Shown here piece by piece: positions 9,295-17,180 of a stretch of 64,000 nucleotides of DNA. A program made the translations under genes and the position numbers. Position 1 is the first letter of the stretch. Every line of letters begins with the position of its first letter. This stretch comes from Symplocastrum torsivum CPER-KK1 (GTDB lineage Bacteria > Cyanobacteriota > Cyanobacteriia > Cyanobacteriales > Coleofasciculaceae): positions 62,001 through 126,000 of the forward strand of contig JAHHIF010000014.1 of the NCBI GenBank assembly GCA_019358875.1, in the 5' to 3' direction. The notes under the pieces are model-generated. The model was not told where the DNA came from and ran no database searches. It was given only the letters and a program-made list of their open reading frames with translations.

Positions 9295-10830
9295 ATGCTC
9301 GAAAAAGAAGAAGATTACAGCTTAGTCGAAACGACACCTCTTCCCCTTCAGGAAATTCAAGAGGATCTAGTCTTACCAGAAACGGTACTTCTAACAAACC
9401 CACCTTTAAGACTTTCTAAGCCGGAAACTCGCTCAACTCTCAAGGCACTAACTTTTGAGGGTGCCTTCGGTACGCTTTTTTACAGTATCAGCGGTGGTGC
9501 GTTGCTCAGTAATTTCTTGCTGGAGCTAGGTGCTGGGTCTGTGGAAATTGGTGTGCTTGCTTCGATTCCTCTACTGGTGAATCTGCTTCAACCAGTGGGA
9601 GCGTACATAGCAGACCAAACTCCGAGCCGCTATCGATATTCTCTGTGCATTTTTGGTCCGTCGCGGTTGCTGTGGCTGATTCTCGTACTAGCAATTTGGT
9701 TAGCAGGTTCATTTCATATTGCTGAGTATCGGCTGGTGCAGTGGACATTGGCGATAATCTGCGTAACACAGTTCTTGGAAGCTTTCGGTCGTGCTCCCTG
9801 GTTAAGCTGGATGGCTGCATTAGTACCTCAGCGGTTGCGGGGTCGGTATTTTGGCTTTCGCAATAGTGCTGTCAGCTTGACGAATCTCATCGGTGTGCCA
9901 CTGCTGGCGCTGGTAGTATCAAACTGGCCCGGTGGAAGACTCCAAGGTTACGGTGCAGTCTTGGCGCTAGGGGTTGTGTTTGGTGTCACCAGTCTAGTTT
10001 GTCAGTTCTTTATGACTGATGTGAACCCAAAGCTTATGCATATACATATTGATGGGTCAGATACCGCCGAACAGTCGCCCTCTCGGACAGCTTTTAGCTT
10101 CCTTAAAGATGCCAATTTTTTGAAGTTTTTGCTTTACTTTGGCGTATGGAGCTTTGCCGTTAATAGCTGCGCTCCCTTTTTCAACCTCTACTTGCTGGAT
10201 AACCTGGCTATTGATGTCAGTGTGGTAACGATCTATGGCAGTTTGGGAGCGGCGGCTAATATGCTGATGCTGGTTTTTTGGGGAAAACTGGCTGACCGGA
10301 TAGGCAATCGCCCACTCCTGTTGATTGTGGGAATTTTGGTAGCGCTGACACCTCTACTCTGGCTAGAAGGTGGAACTGATCCAATTTTCTTGTGGGTGTG
10401 GTTTCCCTTGTTGCACATCCTGGGTGGTGGAACATGGGCAGCGATTGACCTATGTACTAACAATCTTCAGATGGAGGTTGCACCGTTGCGGAATCAGTCC
10501 AGTTATTTTGCGATCGCAGCAGCAGTTGGTGGAGTGACTGGCGCGATCGGAATTACTGTAGGTGGCTTTCTTGCAACTCTCACTGATCTTGGTGGCTTGT
10601 CAGGGCTGTTTGCCCTCTCAGCCGTCCTCCGACTGGTTGCTCTGTTGCCCTTAGTTTTTGTTCATGAGCGGCGTTCTGTATCTCTGGGTAAGTTTTGGCT
10701 CCTCCTGTTACCAGCCTGGTGGAGAAGAGTGCCGATTGAACCTGGAAATATTACGTTTCAACCATTGATTGTTGAAGAGTTGAACTGTTCACCTGAAAGC
10801 TCATCCGAGCAATCTTCTGCTATTGATTGA
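9295..10830 (+). CDS. MFS transporter
   Basis: A membrane carrier with ~12 hydrophobic segments: an N-terminal bundle starting near LTFEGAFGTLFYSISGGALL, a central loop, and a C-terminal bundle starting near FLKFLLYFGVWSFAVNS. The loop motif GKLADRIGNRPLLL is the classical MFS A-motif form. The family transports small solutes by a rocker-switch mechanism; this substrate cannot be inferred, although the sugar-gene context hints at an export or glycan role. The frame is open from a GTG at 9241, but the ATG at 9295 (MLEKEEDY) is the more likely start, and neither has a strong ribosome-binding site. Confidence 0.85.
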   Translation: MLEKEEDYSLVETTPLPLQEIQEDLVLPETVLLTNPPLRLSKPETRSTLKALTFEGAFGTLFYSISGGALLSNFLLELGAGSVEIGVLASIPLLVNLLQPVGAYIADQTPSRYRYSLCIFGPSRLLWLILVLAIWLAGSFHIAEYRLVQWTLAIICVTQFLEAFGRAPWLSWMAALVPQRLRGRYFGFRNSAVSLTNLIGVPLLALVVSNWPGGRLQGYGAVLALGVVFGVTSLVCQFFMTDVNPKLMHIHIDGSDTAEQSPSRTAFSFLKDANFLKFLLYFGVWSFAVNSCAPFFNLYLLDNLAIDVSVVTIYGSLGAAANMLMLVFWGKLADRIGNRPLLLIVGILVALTPLLWLEGGTDPIFLWVWFPLLHILGGGTWAAIDLCTNNLQMEVAPLRNQSSYFAIAAAVGGVTGAIGITVGGFLATLTDLGGLSGLFALSAVLRLVALLPLVFVHERRSVSLGKFWLLLLPAWWRRVPIEPGNITFQPLIVEELNCSPESSSEQSSAID

Positions 10831-10857
10831 CCCTACGGCACAAGAGGTTAACTTAGC

Positions 10858-11193
10858 TCAAACAACTGCATAGTCTGTAAATTTTCGCATAAAAGGCGAG
10901 TGAAATCCCAGTACGATGTCCTGTTTGGCTACGCCTAACTGCACCAATTCTTCTGCAAAATCAATTTCTGTCCCGTTGTACTGAAGCCAAATTTTGCAAT
11001 CTTTTATATCAAAGTGTAAAACACATCCGTACACTCGCCGTTGATCATCCCAGCCAACATTAAGGAGCAAATAGCGATCGCGTTGGGTATCAAAAATGAG
11101 TTCTCGTTCAATATCTCCTCTAGGCGAGCCGAAGTTGGCATAGTCTGTTATGACTTTTTGTACCAGCTCTCGATATCGAACTAGTTTATCCAT
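10858..11193 (-). CDS. xisI: XisI family protein
   Basis: A 111-residue protein beginning MDKLVRYRELVQKVITDYA, with the family signatures ELIFDTQRDRYLLLNVGWD, RVYGCVLHFDIKDCKIWLQ and the C-terminal LGFHSPFMRKFTDYAV. XisI was named for control of fdxN-element excision in heterocystous cyanobacteria, but the family is widespread and is usually encoded just after xisH. Here the upstream xisH is reduced to its tail, so this is an orphan partner. Confidence 0.92.
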   Translation of the reverse strand: MDKLVRYRELVQKVITDYANFGSPRGDIERELIFDTQRDRYLLLNVGWDDQRRVYGCVLHFDIKDCKIWLQYNGTEIDFAEELVQLGVAKQDIVLGFHSPFMRKFTDYAVV

Positions 11194-11324
11194 TTTTCAA
11201 TTACCTCCCGTTCAGGATTGTAAAGGATTAATTTAAGATTCTGCTCTCGAATAACAATTTGGGTCAGTTCTAGGCGTAAGAAGGGTTCATAGATTGAAAC
11301 TTGTGCTGCTAAATATAGCTCACG
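11181..11324 (-). pseudogene. xisH: 3' remnant of xisH
   Basis: Directly upstream of xisI, and overlapping its start by 13 nt, a frame encodes RELYLAAQVSIYEPFLRL followed by a segment ending YNPEREVIEKWIN and a TAG stop. This is the characteristic end of XisH. The frame is closed by a TAG immediately before RELYLA, and the ocp terminator region follows, so about two thirds of xisH has been lost. The overlap of the stop with the xisI ATG is the usual arrangement of this pair. Confidence 0.75.
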
Positions 11325-11356
11325 CTACTCTTAATTTTCGTTTAAGCCCCGTTAAG

Positions 11357-11386
11357 CAGAAAGGCAGGTCTACACCTGCCCTTCTG
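11357..11386 (-). terminator. hairpin downstream of ocp
   Basis: CAGAA-GGCAGGT (from 11357) pairs with ACCTGCC-TTCTG (to 11386), with one bulged base on each side and a 4-nt loop. This is a strong 12-bp stem 26 bp past the ocp stop. No long U-tract follows on the minus strand, so it may act as an RNA-stabilising end or a bidirectional terminator. Confidence 0.5.
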
Positions 11387-11411
11387 TATGGATTTTGCCA
11401 GACTTTGTATT

Positions 11412-12374
11412 CTACTTCCGCATCAGGTTTAGTAGTTCTTTGGGAGAGGCTAGCAAGTCTATCGCTACAAAGAAAATCTTGCCTTGGGGATCTAATAAGA
11501 ACCGCCACGCAATGTTCATACCTACATCGTTACCGAACCAAGGAGTTTCTACTTTACCTGTCACTTTAACCTGCGTGTAGCCATTTTCTATGCTCTCGGC
11601 TACGCCCCGTTCTGGCATCAGCTTAAGTCCCACACATTCTTCACGCATATAGGTGAGAATAGCTGCCTTGCCGACTATTGGCTTCTGGAATGGAGGTTGC
11701 AGGGCACCTTCTTCAGCAAATAGACCCACAGCCGGAGTGAAGTCAAATGCATTCATGTAGTCAATGTAGTTCAATACCGTGTAATTGTTGATGCCCTCAA
11801 TCTTAGCCTGAACACGTTCAGCTAGTGCCTTCGGTGTGCTGCGGGGGGCTTCGCGTTGTGCGTAATCCTCGCTGAGAGCTGGGTCGTAGCCCATGTTAAC
11901 TACGGTATTACGCAAGACTGTGATTTGCTGACCGGGATCGAGTTTCTTGATAGTTTCTAGCACGGCAACAGCATCAGAACTCATTTGATAACCAGGGGGG
12001 ATGGGAGCGACTATGCCCTGTTTCATCAACTGCCCTAACTCATACCAGAAACCTAGCTTGGTGTTGACACGGAAGGAGGAATAGGTACGACTGATAGGAG
12101 TGTCAGCATTGCTAGCCAAATCATACATGGCTTGCGATTGAGCCTGTGCAGGCATTTGCTTGATTTCATCTAGTAAGCCTTCCGCTAGAACCATGCTGGC
12201 GGCTCCTGTGGCGGCGGAAGTAATAGAAATACCCATTTCGGTGTAGGCAAACCAGAGTAATGCTAGTTGATCCTCAACGCTGAGTTTATTGAATGCTTGC
12301 GTGGTTGCGGGAACCGCATTGGCAATTTGAGTACTAGGGAAAATGCCTTGAGCCGACTCGATGGTATAAGTCAT
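11412..12374 (-). CDS. ocp: orange carotenoid protein
   Basis: A 320-residue full-length OCP, the blue-light-activated carotenoid protein that quenches phycobilisome energy. The N-terminal helical domain (~1-165) contains SRTYSSF, W110 of LGFWYELG, and R155 of QQITVLRN. The C-terminal NTF2-like domain (~195-318) contains Y203, E246 and W290, which correspond to the carotenoid-binding Tyr/Trp and the interdomain salt-bridge Glu of the Synechocystis protein, shifted by two residues in the linker. All photocycle residues I can place are present. No frp (fluorescence recovery protein) or ketolase gene is adjacent; the neighbours are xisI and a toxin-antitoxin island. Confidence 0.97.
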   Translation of the reverse strand: MTYTIESAQGIFPSTQIANAVPATTQAFNKLSVEDQLALLWFAYTEMGISITSAATGAASMVLAEGLLDEIKQMPAQAQSQAMYDLASNADTPISRTYSSFRVNTKLGFWYELGQLMKQGIVAPIPPGYQMSSDAVAVLETIKKLDPGQQITVLRNTVVNMGYDPALSEDYAQREAPRSTPKALAERVQAKIEGINNYTVLNYIDYMNAFDFTPAVGLFAEEGALQPPFQKPIVGKAAILTYMREECVGLKLMPERGVAESIENGYTQVKVTGKVETPWFGNDVGMNIAWRFLLDPQGKIFFVAIDLLASPKELLNLMRK

Positions 12375-12686
12375 GATTTTGCCAAAAACCCTTTAGTGTT
12401 GAGCAGTTAATCAGTTTGAGGTGCGTATCTCTCTTGTTTGCCCTCTTCAACTTCATATTGCAGTGTTTTGTTAAAAAATGCAAATAAATATTACAGATGA
12501 TAATCATAAGAATCAAAAATGCTATATTTAAAGATTAGCAGTCAATTTAATAAAATTGACCCACTAATTCTTTTTGCATATCAAGGTTCAAGAATTTGCT
12601 TGTCAACTCCATGCGCTAGCCACTGCAACTCGATTTCCCAAGATTGGCTATCAGTGACGACATAGCATCAAGACAGTCAAGGACTT
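12375..12686. other. AT-rich region upstream of ocp
   Basis: About 310 bases, notably AT-rich at 12470-12560. They must contain the ocp promoter on the minus strand, but no textbook -35/-10 pair is evident. No ORF is supported. Confidence 0.4.
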
Positions 12687-12735
12687 ACCTCTGGAACCAA
12701 AATACGTCCGGCGTAACCGGATCGCTTTAGCCTTG
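12687..12735 (-). pseudogene. galK: stray duplicate of the galK 3' end
   Basis: Read on the minus strand this encodes KRSGYAGRILVPEVSP and a stop. The true galK ends RSGHTGRILVPEVS. At the base level about 40 of 48 positions match 14847-14895, in the same orientation. It is a detached relic of a galactokinase terminus, 2.16 kb away from the intact gene, with the toxin-antitoxin island between them. Confidence 0.65.
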
Positions 12736-12758
12736 CACGTAGACCTGCCCGTAACGTA

Positions 12759-12787
12759 TTGACATTGTAAATACGCATACCTACACT
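12759..12787 (+). promoter_or_regulatory. sigma70-type promoter of the toxin-antitoxin island
   Basis: TTGACA (12759-12764), a 17-bp spacer and TACACT (12782-12787). It lies 22 bp before the GTG start of the brnT-like frame. It is the best -35/-10 pair I found in the window. Confidence 0.6.
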
Positions 12788-12808
12788 TTAGGCAGGGACG
12801 TATATTTC

Positions 12809-13095
12809 GTGCTTAACGGCATTACCTTTGTTTGGAATGAGGAAAAAGCTCGAAAAAATCCTGCTAAGCATGATGGTGTGACATTCCAGCAAGCAGCGGA
12901 AGCGTTCTTCGATCCGTTTCTAACGGTAGTCGATGCCAGCCGTAATGACGAAGCACTCCTATGCGATTATCGGTATGGATAAACGATGGAATCTTCTATA
13001 CGTGGTTCACATCGAGTTTGACGATGATGATGTAATCCGGATTATTTCGGCACGCATGAGCGACGCCCAAGGAACGTGAATACTATGAAAGCTGA
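12809..13095 (+). pseudogene. brnT: frameshifted BrnT-type toxin
   Basis: Three consecutive frames give pieces of one BrnT ribonuclease toxin. First comes ITFVWNEEKARKNPAKHDG...FFDPFLTVVDASRNDEA in frame 0, to ~12955. Then follows AIIGMDKRWNLLYVVHIEF...VIRIISAR in frame +1. The end, PKEREYYES and a stop at 13093-13095, is in frame +2. Two indels, near 12950-12965 and 13062-13070, break the gene. The order and spacing match an intact BrnT, so the toxin is recently dead (or the assembly carries two errors). The downstream antitoxin ATG lies inside its last codons. Confidence 0.75.
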
Positions 13096-13372
13096 AACTC
13101 TGAAAAAGCGATTGGATAAAAATCGTCCTATGACTGTTGTCACCATTCGCATCCCCGAAGATGTGGTAGAAGATTTAAAGCGATTAGCTCCACTACTAGG
13201 CTTTTCGGGTTATCAACCGTTGATTCGTGCATACATCGGTCAGGGACTCCGAGCAGATCTTGAACGGTTGGAGAATCATACTGTTTCTGCGTTGATTGCC
13301 AGTTTAAAACGTCATGGTGTGAGTGATGAAGTGATTCATGAAGCGCTCAGTGAAGTTGCTCACAGTAGTTAA
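13085..13372 (+). CDS. antitoxin of the decayed BrnT locus
   Basis: About 95 residues. The central part VVTIRIPEDVVEDLKRLAPLLGFSGYQPLIRAYIGQGL looks like a ribbon-helix-helix DNA-binding segment (strand, then two helices) followed by a helical tail. An ATG at 13085 overlaps the end of the brnT frame by 11 nt; a GTG at 13076 is an alternative. In intact systems such a protein neutralises the toxin and autoregulates the operon. Here its cognate toxin is frameshifted, so it may persist as an orphan repressor or as an anti-addiction gene. Confidence 0.75.
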   Translation: MKAETLKKRLDKNRPMTVVTIRIPEDVVEDLKRLAPLLGFSGYQPLIRAYIGQGLRADLERLENHTVSALIASLKRHGVSDEVIHEALSEVAHSS

Positions 13373-13377
13373 ATTTC

Positions 13378-13665
13378 TTGCTGCATATAAGTGTCAATGA
13401 TTCGAGCAATACTTCTCTTACTGATTGGGCTGCACTAGAGGTAATGACGGATGAGGAGATTGATTACTCTTATATTCCACCTCTAACAGAGGAATTTTTT
13501 GAGAAGGCTGTGCTGAGAGTGCCAGCCGCTCAAGCTGATAACCTGATTCAGCTAGACCCTGAGGTTATGGCATGGTTTCGATCGCAAGGTGCAGAGTATA
13601 GAAGCCTGATCAACTCGGTCTTACGCCGTTACATGGAGAACAGTAGCGGTAGGCAGTCGGTCTAA
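13378..13665 (+). CDS. BrnA-like antitoxin
   Basis: About 90 residues containing ALEVMTDEEIDYSYIPPLTEEF and then a C-terminal ribbon-helix-helix-like segment (LDPEVMAWFRSQGAEYRSL, then INSVLRRYME), typical of the BrnA antitoxin family. The frame opens with TTG and no good ATG precedes the conserved part, so the start is unsure. It sits only 5 bp after another antitoxin gene. No intact cognate toxin is visible immediately beside it. Confidence 0.65.
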   Translation: MLHISVNDSSNTSLTDWAALEVMTDEEIDYSYIPPLTEEFFEKAVLRVPAAQADNLIQLDPEVMAWFRSQGAEYRSLINSVLRRYMENSSGRQSV

Positions 13666-13702
13666 AACTGCGCGGCTAGCATCACGCGATCAAGAGTGTA
13701 AA

Positions 13703-14185
13703 TTGCATAGATTCACTGGAATACTTGGTATGGATTTACAGCGTTTAAGATGGACTAAAAACGTAAAGCGCGACGATGGTGCATGGGCTTATTCAGATTT
13801 TAAAATTGGCGATCTATTCAAACTAGCTTGGAAAGACAATGAATCCAATGCCAGTAAACCTCAAAAAGACGACTTGATTCTGCTTAGACAAAAAGGGTAT
13901 GTCACCCATTTAGTGAAAGTTCTGGACTACAAGGCTGAACGTGAAGCTTGGGAAGGTGATTACACCATCTACAGAATTGTTGAGATACTCTGGACTATTG
14001 ATTGCGATCGTCCGCCTTCATCAGCAAAAGCAGATGAAGTGTTCGGCTACTCAGAGGTTCTCAAATATCAGAGTGGTGATGTAATGGAGTTAGAAACTTT
14101 ACGCACCTTTAAGCAGCGTTGGGATAATAACGGTGGTCTAGGTGCTTTCCAAGAGTACGTTCGGGATTTGTTCAAGTTATCCTGA
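13703..14185 (+). CDS. hypothetical protein inside the toxin-antitoxin island (150-160 aa)
   Basis: I do not recognise this protein. It is soluble, with many aromatic and charged residues. The core FKIGDLFKLAWKD, then DLILLRQKGYVTHLVKVLDY and YTIYRIVEILWTID, reads as a small beta-barrel, resembling PUA/EVE-like folds in pattern only. An ATG at 13730 (MDLQRLRWTKNV) is a more natural start than the first codon at 13703. It is flanked on both sides by toxin-antitoxin genes on the same strand. Confidence 0.6.
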   Translation: MHRFTGILGMDLQRLRWTKNVKRDDGAWAYSDFKIGDLFKLAWKDNESNASKPQKDDLILLRQKGYVTHLVKVLDYKAEREAWEGDYTIYRIVEILWTIDCDRPPSSAKADEVFGYSEVLKYQSGDVMELETLRTFKQRWDNNGGLGAFQEYVRDLFKLS

Positions 14186-14253
14186 AGGATAGAATCTGGG
14201 ATTCTGACACATGGCGCGTACTACGCTGTTAGGGTACTGAGAGAAAAAATACT

Positions 14254-14445
14254 ATGACTGCTCTAGTACAGGAACTTCTGAATACCTTTGACCGCTTGAC
14301 AGAGACAGAGCGGCTAGAGTTGACATTGGAGATTTTGAAGCGGGTAGTTAATTTAGACTTTCCACCCTTATCGAATGAGGATTTAGTCTTGAATGCTGAA
14401 GAGCTTTTCCTAGAGTTAGACAAGCAAGAAGCCACTCATGAGTAG
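14254..14445 (+). CDS. small antitoxin paired with a MazF/PemK toxin
   Basis: A 63-residue, highly acidic, helical protein (MTALVQELLNTFDRLTETER, later EDLVLNAEELFLELDKQEA). Its stop codon overlaps the start of the MazF-like toxin by 8 nt, the usual antitoxin-first coupling. It has no obvious DNA-binding domain, so it may act only by binding the toxin. Confidence 0.75.
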   Translation: MTALVQELLNTFDRLTETERLELTLEILKRVVNLDFPPLSNEDLVLNAEELFLELDKQEATHE

Positions 14446-14779
14446 TCCCGATCGCGGTGAGGTTTGGCTCGTCGATCTAGGCTACACAGCGAAAGTCAGA
14501 CCTTGCTTAGTTATAAGCATTCCTGCTCTAGAACAAGATCGTGCGTTAGCGACGCTAATCCCTCACACAACTAGCCTACGCAGTTCCAGGTTTGAGGTGG
14601 AGATCGAGGTCAACTTTCTTCGAGCAGGTGCCTTCGATGTGCAAAATATCATTACAATTCCTCATGCAAAGTTGCTACGAAAGTTGGGAGATTTGACACC
14701 AGAGCAATTGGCGGAGGTAGAAGAAGTATTACTCTTTTGGTTGGGATTTGAGGAGGAAACCGCTGAAAACGGAGAGTAG
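14438..14779 (+). CDS. MazF/PemK-type mRNA interferase toxin
   Basis: 113 residues beginning DRGEVWLVDLGYTAKVRPCLVIS, the hallmark N-terminus of the CcdB/PemK-fold toxins, with later strands LIPHTTSLRSSRF and FDVQNIITIPHAKLLRKLG. The family cleaves mRNA (or, in the CcdB branch, poisons gyrase). The length is full and no defect is visible. The preceding acidic protein is the likely antitoxin. Confidence 0.88.
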   Translation: MSSPDRGEVWLVDLGYTAKVRPCLVISIPALEQDRALATLIPHTTSLRSSRFEVEIEVNFLRAGAFDVQNIITIPHAKLLRKLGDLTPEQLAEVEEVLLFWLGFEEETAENGE

Positions 14780-14842
14780 TCAGTGCCTTGGTTGTGGCAG
14801 CATAACATCTCGCTACACCGAACTGACGGTTGAAAGCTAAAG

Positions 14843-15919
14843 CTAACTCACCTCCGGAACCAGAATACGTCCGGTGTGACCCGATCGCATATATCGTTCC
14901 AGCACATCTCGACTAATCGCCTCCACCTTCCCAACCTCAACCAAAGCCACACAAGCGCCTCCAAAACCCCCACCTGTCAGACGTGCGCCGAATACTCCAG
15001 GCGTTTCCTGCAATATCGCCACCAACGTATCTACTTCTGGCACAGAAACTTCGTAATCATCGCGCTGACTAGCGTGAGACGCATTCATCAATTCACCAAA
15101 GCGTTTCGCTGATACTCCCTCTACAGCCTCAAGCACTCGATTGTCCTCGGTGATGACATGACGCGATCGCTTCCGAAGCAATTCTGGTAAGGATTCTACA
15201 GCTTGTGGCTCGGTGATATCTCTAAGCGCTTTCACTCCCAAAAGCCGTGCCGCTTCCTCGCACTCAGCACGACGCTGGTTGTATCCGCTACCTGCTGCTA
15301 GCGAGTGATGGACACCACTGTCGATAACCAAGATTTCTGCATCTGCTGGGAAAGCTAACACTCGACGCTCAAGGGTGCGGGTGTCCAGAAATAGCATCGA
15401 ATCAGTACCAGCTAAGCTCGATGCCATCTGATCCATGATGCCGCAATTTAAACCTGCGTACTGGATTTCCGCTTGTTGTCCGAGTTGGGCGATTTGGACA
15501 TCATCGAGAGAAAGTCCAAAAAGCGATCGCAATCCCTTGAGAGTCGCCACTTCCAAAGCCGCACTGCTAGATAAGCCTGAACCAATCGGAACTTTTGAAG
15601 TAACGTGCAGATTAACGGGTTGTAGGGTGTGTCCAATACTCTCTTCTAAAAGCCGGATACACCCAAAAATATAGCTAGCAAACCCCTGTGGTGCCGTATC
15701 CTCATCGGAAATACTTACCCGTTCGTCAAATTCTGCTGAGTAAAAGTGGTGTTGTCCATCCTTGCTTAAACCCAGTTGCACCGTAGTGCGTTGGGGAATA
15801 GCCGTTGGCAGGACAAAACCATCGTTGTAATCCGTGTGTTCCCCTAATAAATTCACCCGTCCCGGCGCACTGGCTTCTGTTTCAGGCGATGCACCAAATA
15901 TCTGCTGAAAGTCCATCAT
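14843..15919 (-). CDS. galK: galactokinase
   Basis: 358 residues with all GHMP kinase signatures: the galactokinase motif GRVNLLGEHTDYNDGFVLP near residue 20, the ATP loop PIGSGLSSSAALEVA near 115, and the C-terminal GARLTGGGFGGACVAL near 310. It phosphorylates galactose at C1 in the Leloir pathway. It is transcribed away from the toxin-antitoxin island, and its 3' end abuts that island. ATG ATG opens the frame, and either codon could be used. Confidence 0.95.
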   Translation of the reverse strand: MMDFQQIFGASPETEASAPGRVNLLGEHTDYNDGFVLPTAIPQRTTVQLGLSKDGQHHFYSAEFDERVSISDEDTAPQGFASYIFGCIRLLEESIGHTLQPVNLHVTSKVPIGSGLSSSAALEVATLKGLRSLFGLSLDDVQIAQLGQQAEIQYAGLNCGIMDQMASSLAGTDSMLFLDTRTLERRVLAFPADAEILVIDSGVHHSLAAGSGYNQRRAECEEAARLLGVKALRDITEPQAVESLPELLRKRSRHVITEDNRVLEAVEGVSAKRFGELMNASHASQRDDYEVSVPEVDTLVAILQETPGVFGARLTGGGFGGACVALVEVGKVEAISRDVLERYMRSGHTGRILVPEVS

Positions 15920-16426
15920 GGCTTGTTAAGAGCAAAAGAAGTATTTCTGTAGTAACTGATTGTGTTTCTTATTTAAAGAAATTGTGTATTGCTAAATACC
16001 TGATTGGTTAATTATCGCTCACCCTTTAGATCTACCTATAGTTTAACTCTAGATAGAGAGCATGGATTTATTCTACAACTATAATAATTCTGAAATAAAT
16101 CAACAGAAATCTCAACATTTAAAGAATAAAAGCTTATCTAATTAATGAGAATTTTCATTTTAAGGATTTTCAATGTTACTACACTGTAACTTTTCCTGTT
16201 TGTTTAAAATCAGCAGGCTGAACCCTAGATTTGAGTAAAATGTCAGCCTAAATACGAAACTGTAGAGAATTTTATCAAGCACTCGCTTGTTAAATAGATA
16301 AGGAAGTATGGAGTTGATAATTTCCAATCATAGGTTTTCATATCTATGGCAACTGCCAGCAATTAATAAACTTCAAACCCAATCGGCATCAGTGTCCTGC
16401 AATGGAATACGAGAAGAAGAGGTGTG
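15920..16426. other. divergent intergenic region, nothing recognised
   Basis: About 500 AT-rich bases between the divergent galK and DUF2993 genes. No ORF, repeat or RNA is supported. Promoters for both genes are expected here but could not be picked with confidence. Confidence 0.45.
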
Positions 16427-17146
16427 ATGCAGGAAAAAGCTGGGTTCACAGAACAGACAGTTAACAAAGTTGTAGAAATGGCGATCGCAAGCCAACTGCA
16501 AAAAGCAGACGGTTTGGAAGTTCGTATCAAGACTGACCTCAACAAACTAAGGCATGGTCAACTCGATTCCCTTGCGATCGCAATTTATGGAGTGTTATTG
16601 CAACCAAACCTGGAGGCAGAAATACTTCAGCTTCAAATTGGTCGGATTACGGTCAAACTCCTCAGCGCTATACGCGGCAAAATTAAGCTCATTCATCCAT
16701 CTGAGGGAACATTTCGTCTTGTGATTAATGAGGCAAGTTTTACCACTGTGCTCAATACAGAATCTTTCCGTGAAACGTTGCGATCGCGGGGATATATCGA
16801 TCAACAAGATGCAAGAATCAGGTGTTTACTGTCCGACAACACCATTACATTTAGCACGGAACTCCTTGGGAACAACACCGAAGTTCCTCAGCATTTTGTT
16901 TTAGTCGCAACTCCTGAAATTGCCCCTGAAGGGCAAGCCGTGTTGCTCCAACAAGTACGCTACGTGGAAGGCTCCGAACCCTCACCCGAATTTACAAGTG
17001 CGTTACTTGCACGAATGCATGAACTGTTGAGCCTGCGGGACTTCGAGAGCAAGGGAATGCTCCTGCAAATTCAGCAACTCGATGTGTCAGCAGGCAAGCT
17101 GACACTGCAAGCAGAGGCTCACATTGAGCAATTTCCATCTTCCTAA
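16427..17146 (+). CDS. DUF2993 (LmeA-like lipid-binding) protein
   Basis: About 239 residues with the layout of cyanobacterial DUF2993 proteins: an N-terminal helix (VNKVVEMAIASQLQKADGLEVRI), DLNKLRHGQLDSLAIAIYGV, the strand LEAEILQLQIGRITVKL, then EASFTTVLNTESF and a C-terminal strand LDVSAGKLTLQAEA. The family is thought to bind phospholipids. The ATG at 16427 follows a purine-rich GAAGAAGAGG; the in-frame GTG at 16424 is less likely. It is 34 bp ahead of a glycosyltransferase gene, so the two may be cotranscribed. Confidence 0.75.
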   Translation: MQEKAGFTEQTVNKVVEMAIASQLQKADGLEVRIKTDLNKLRHGQLDSLAIAIYGVLLQPNLEAEILQLQIGRITVKLLSAIRGKIKLIHPSEGTFRLVINEASFTTVLNTESFRETLRSRGYIDQQDARIRCLLSDNTITFSTELLGNNTEVPQHFVLVATPEIAPEGQAVLLQQVRYVEGSEPSPEFTSALLARMHELLSLRDFESKGMLLQIQQLDVSAGKLTLQAEAHIEQFPSS

Positions 17147-17180
17147 ATCACTTTTTTACAATTCTTTTTAGCCGAAACAA

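Noticed and set aside
12334..12516. Minus-strand frame of 60 codons upstream of ocp
   Set aside because: It overlaps the ocp start and AT-rich promoter DNA, and has no recognisable composition of a protein.
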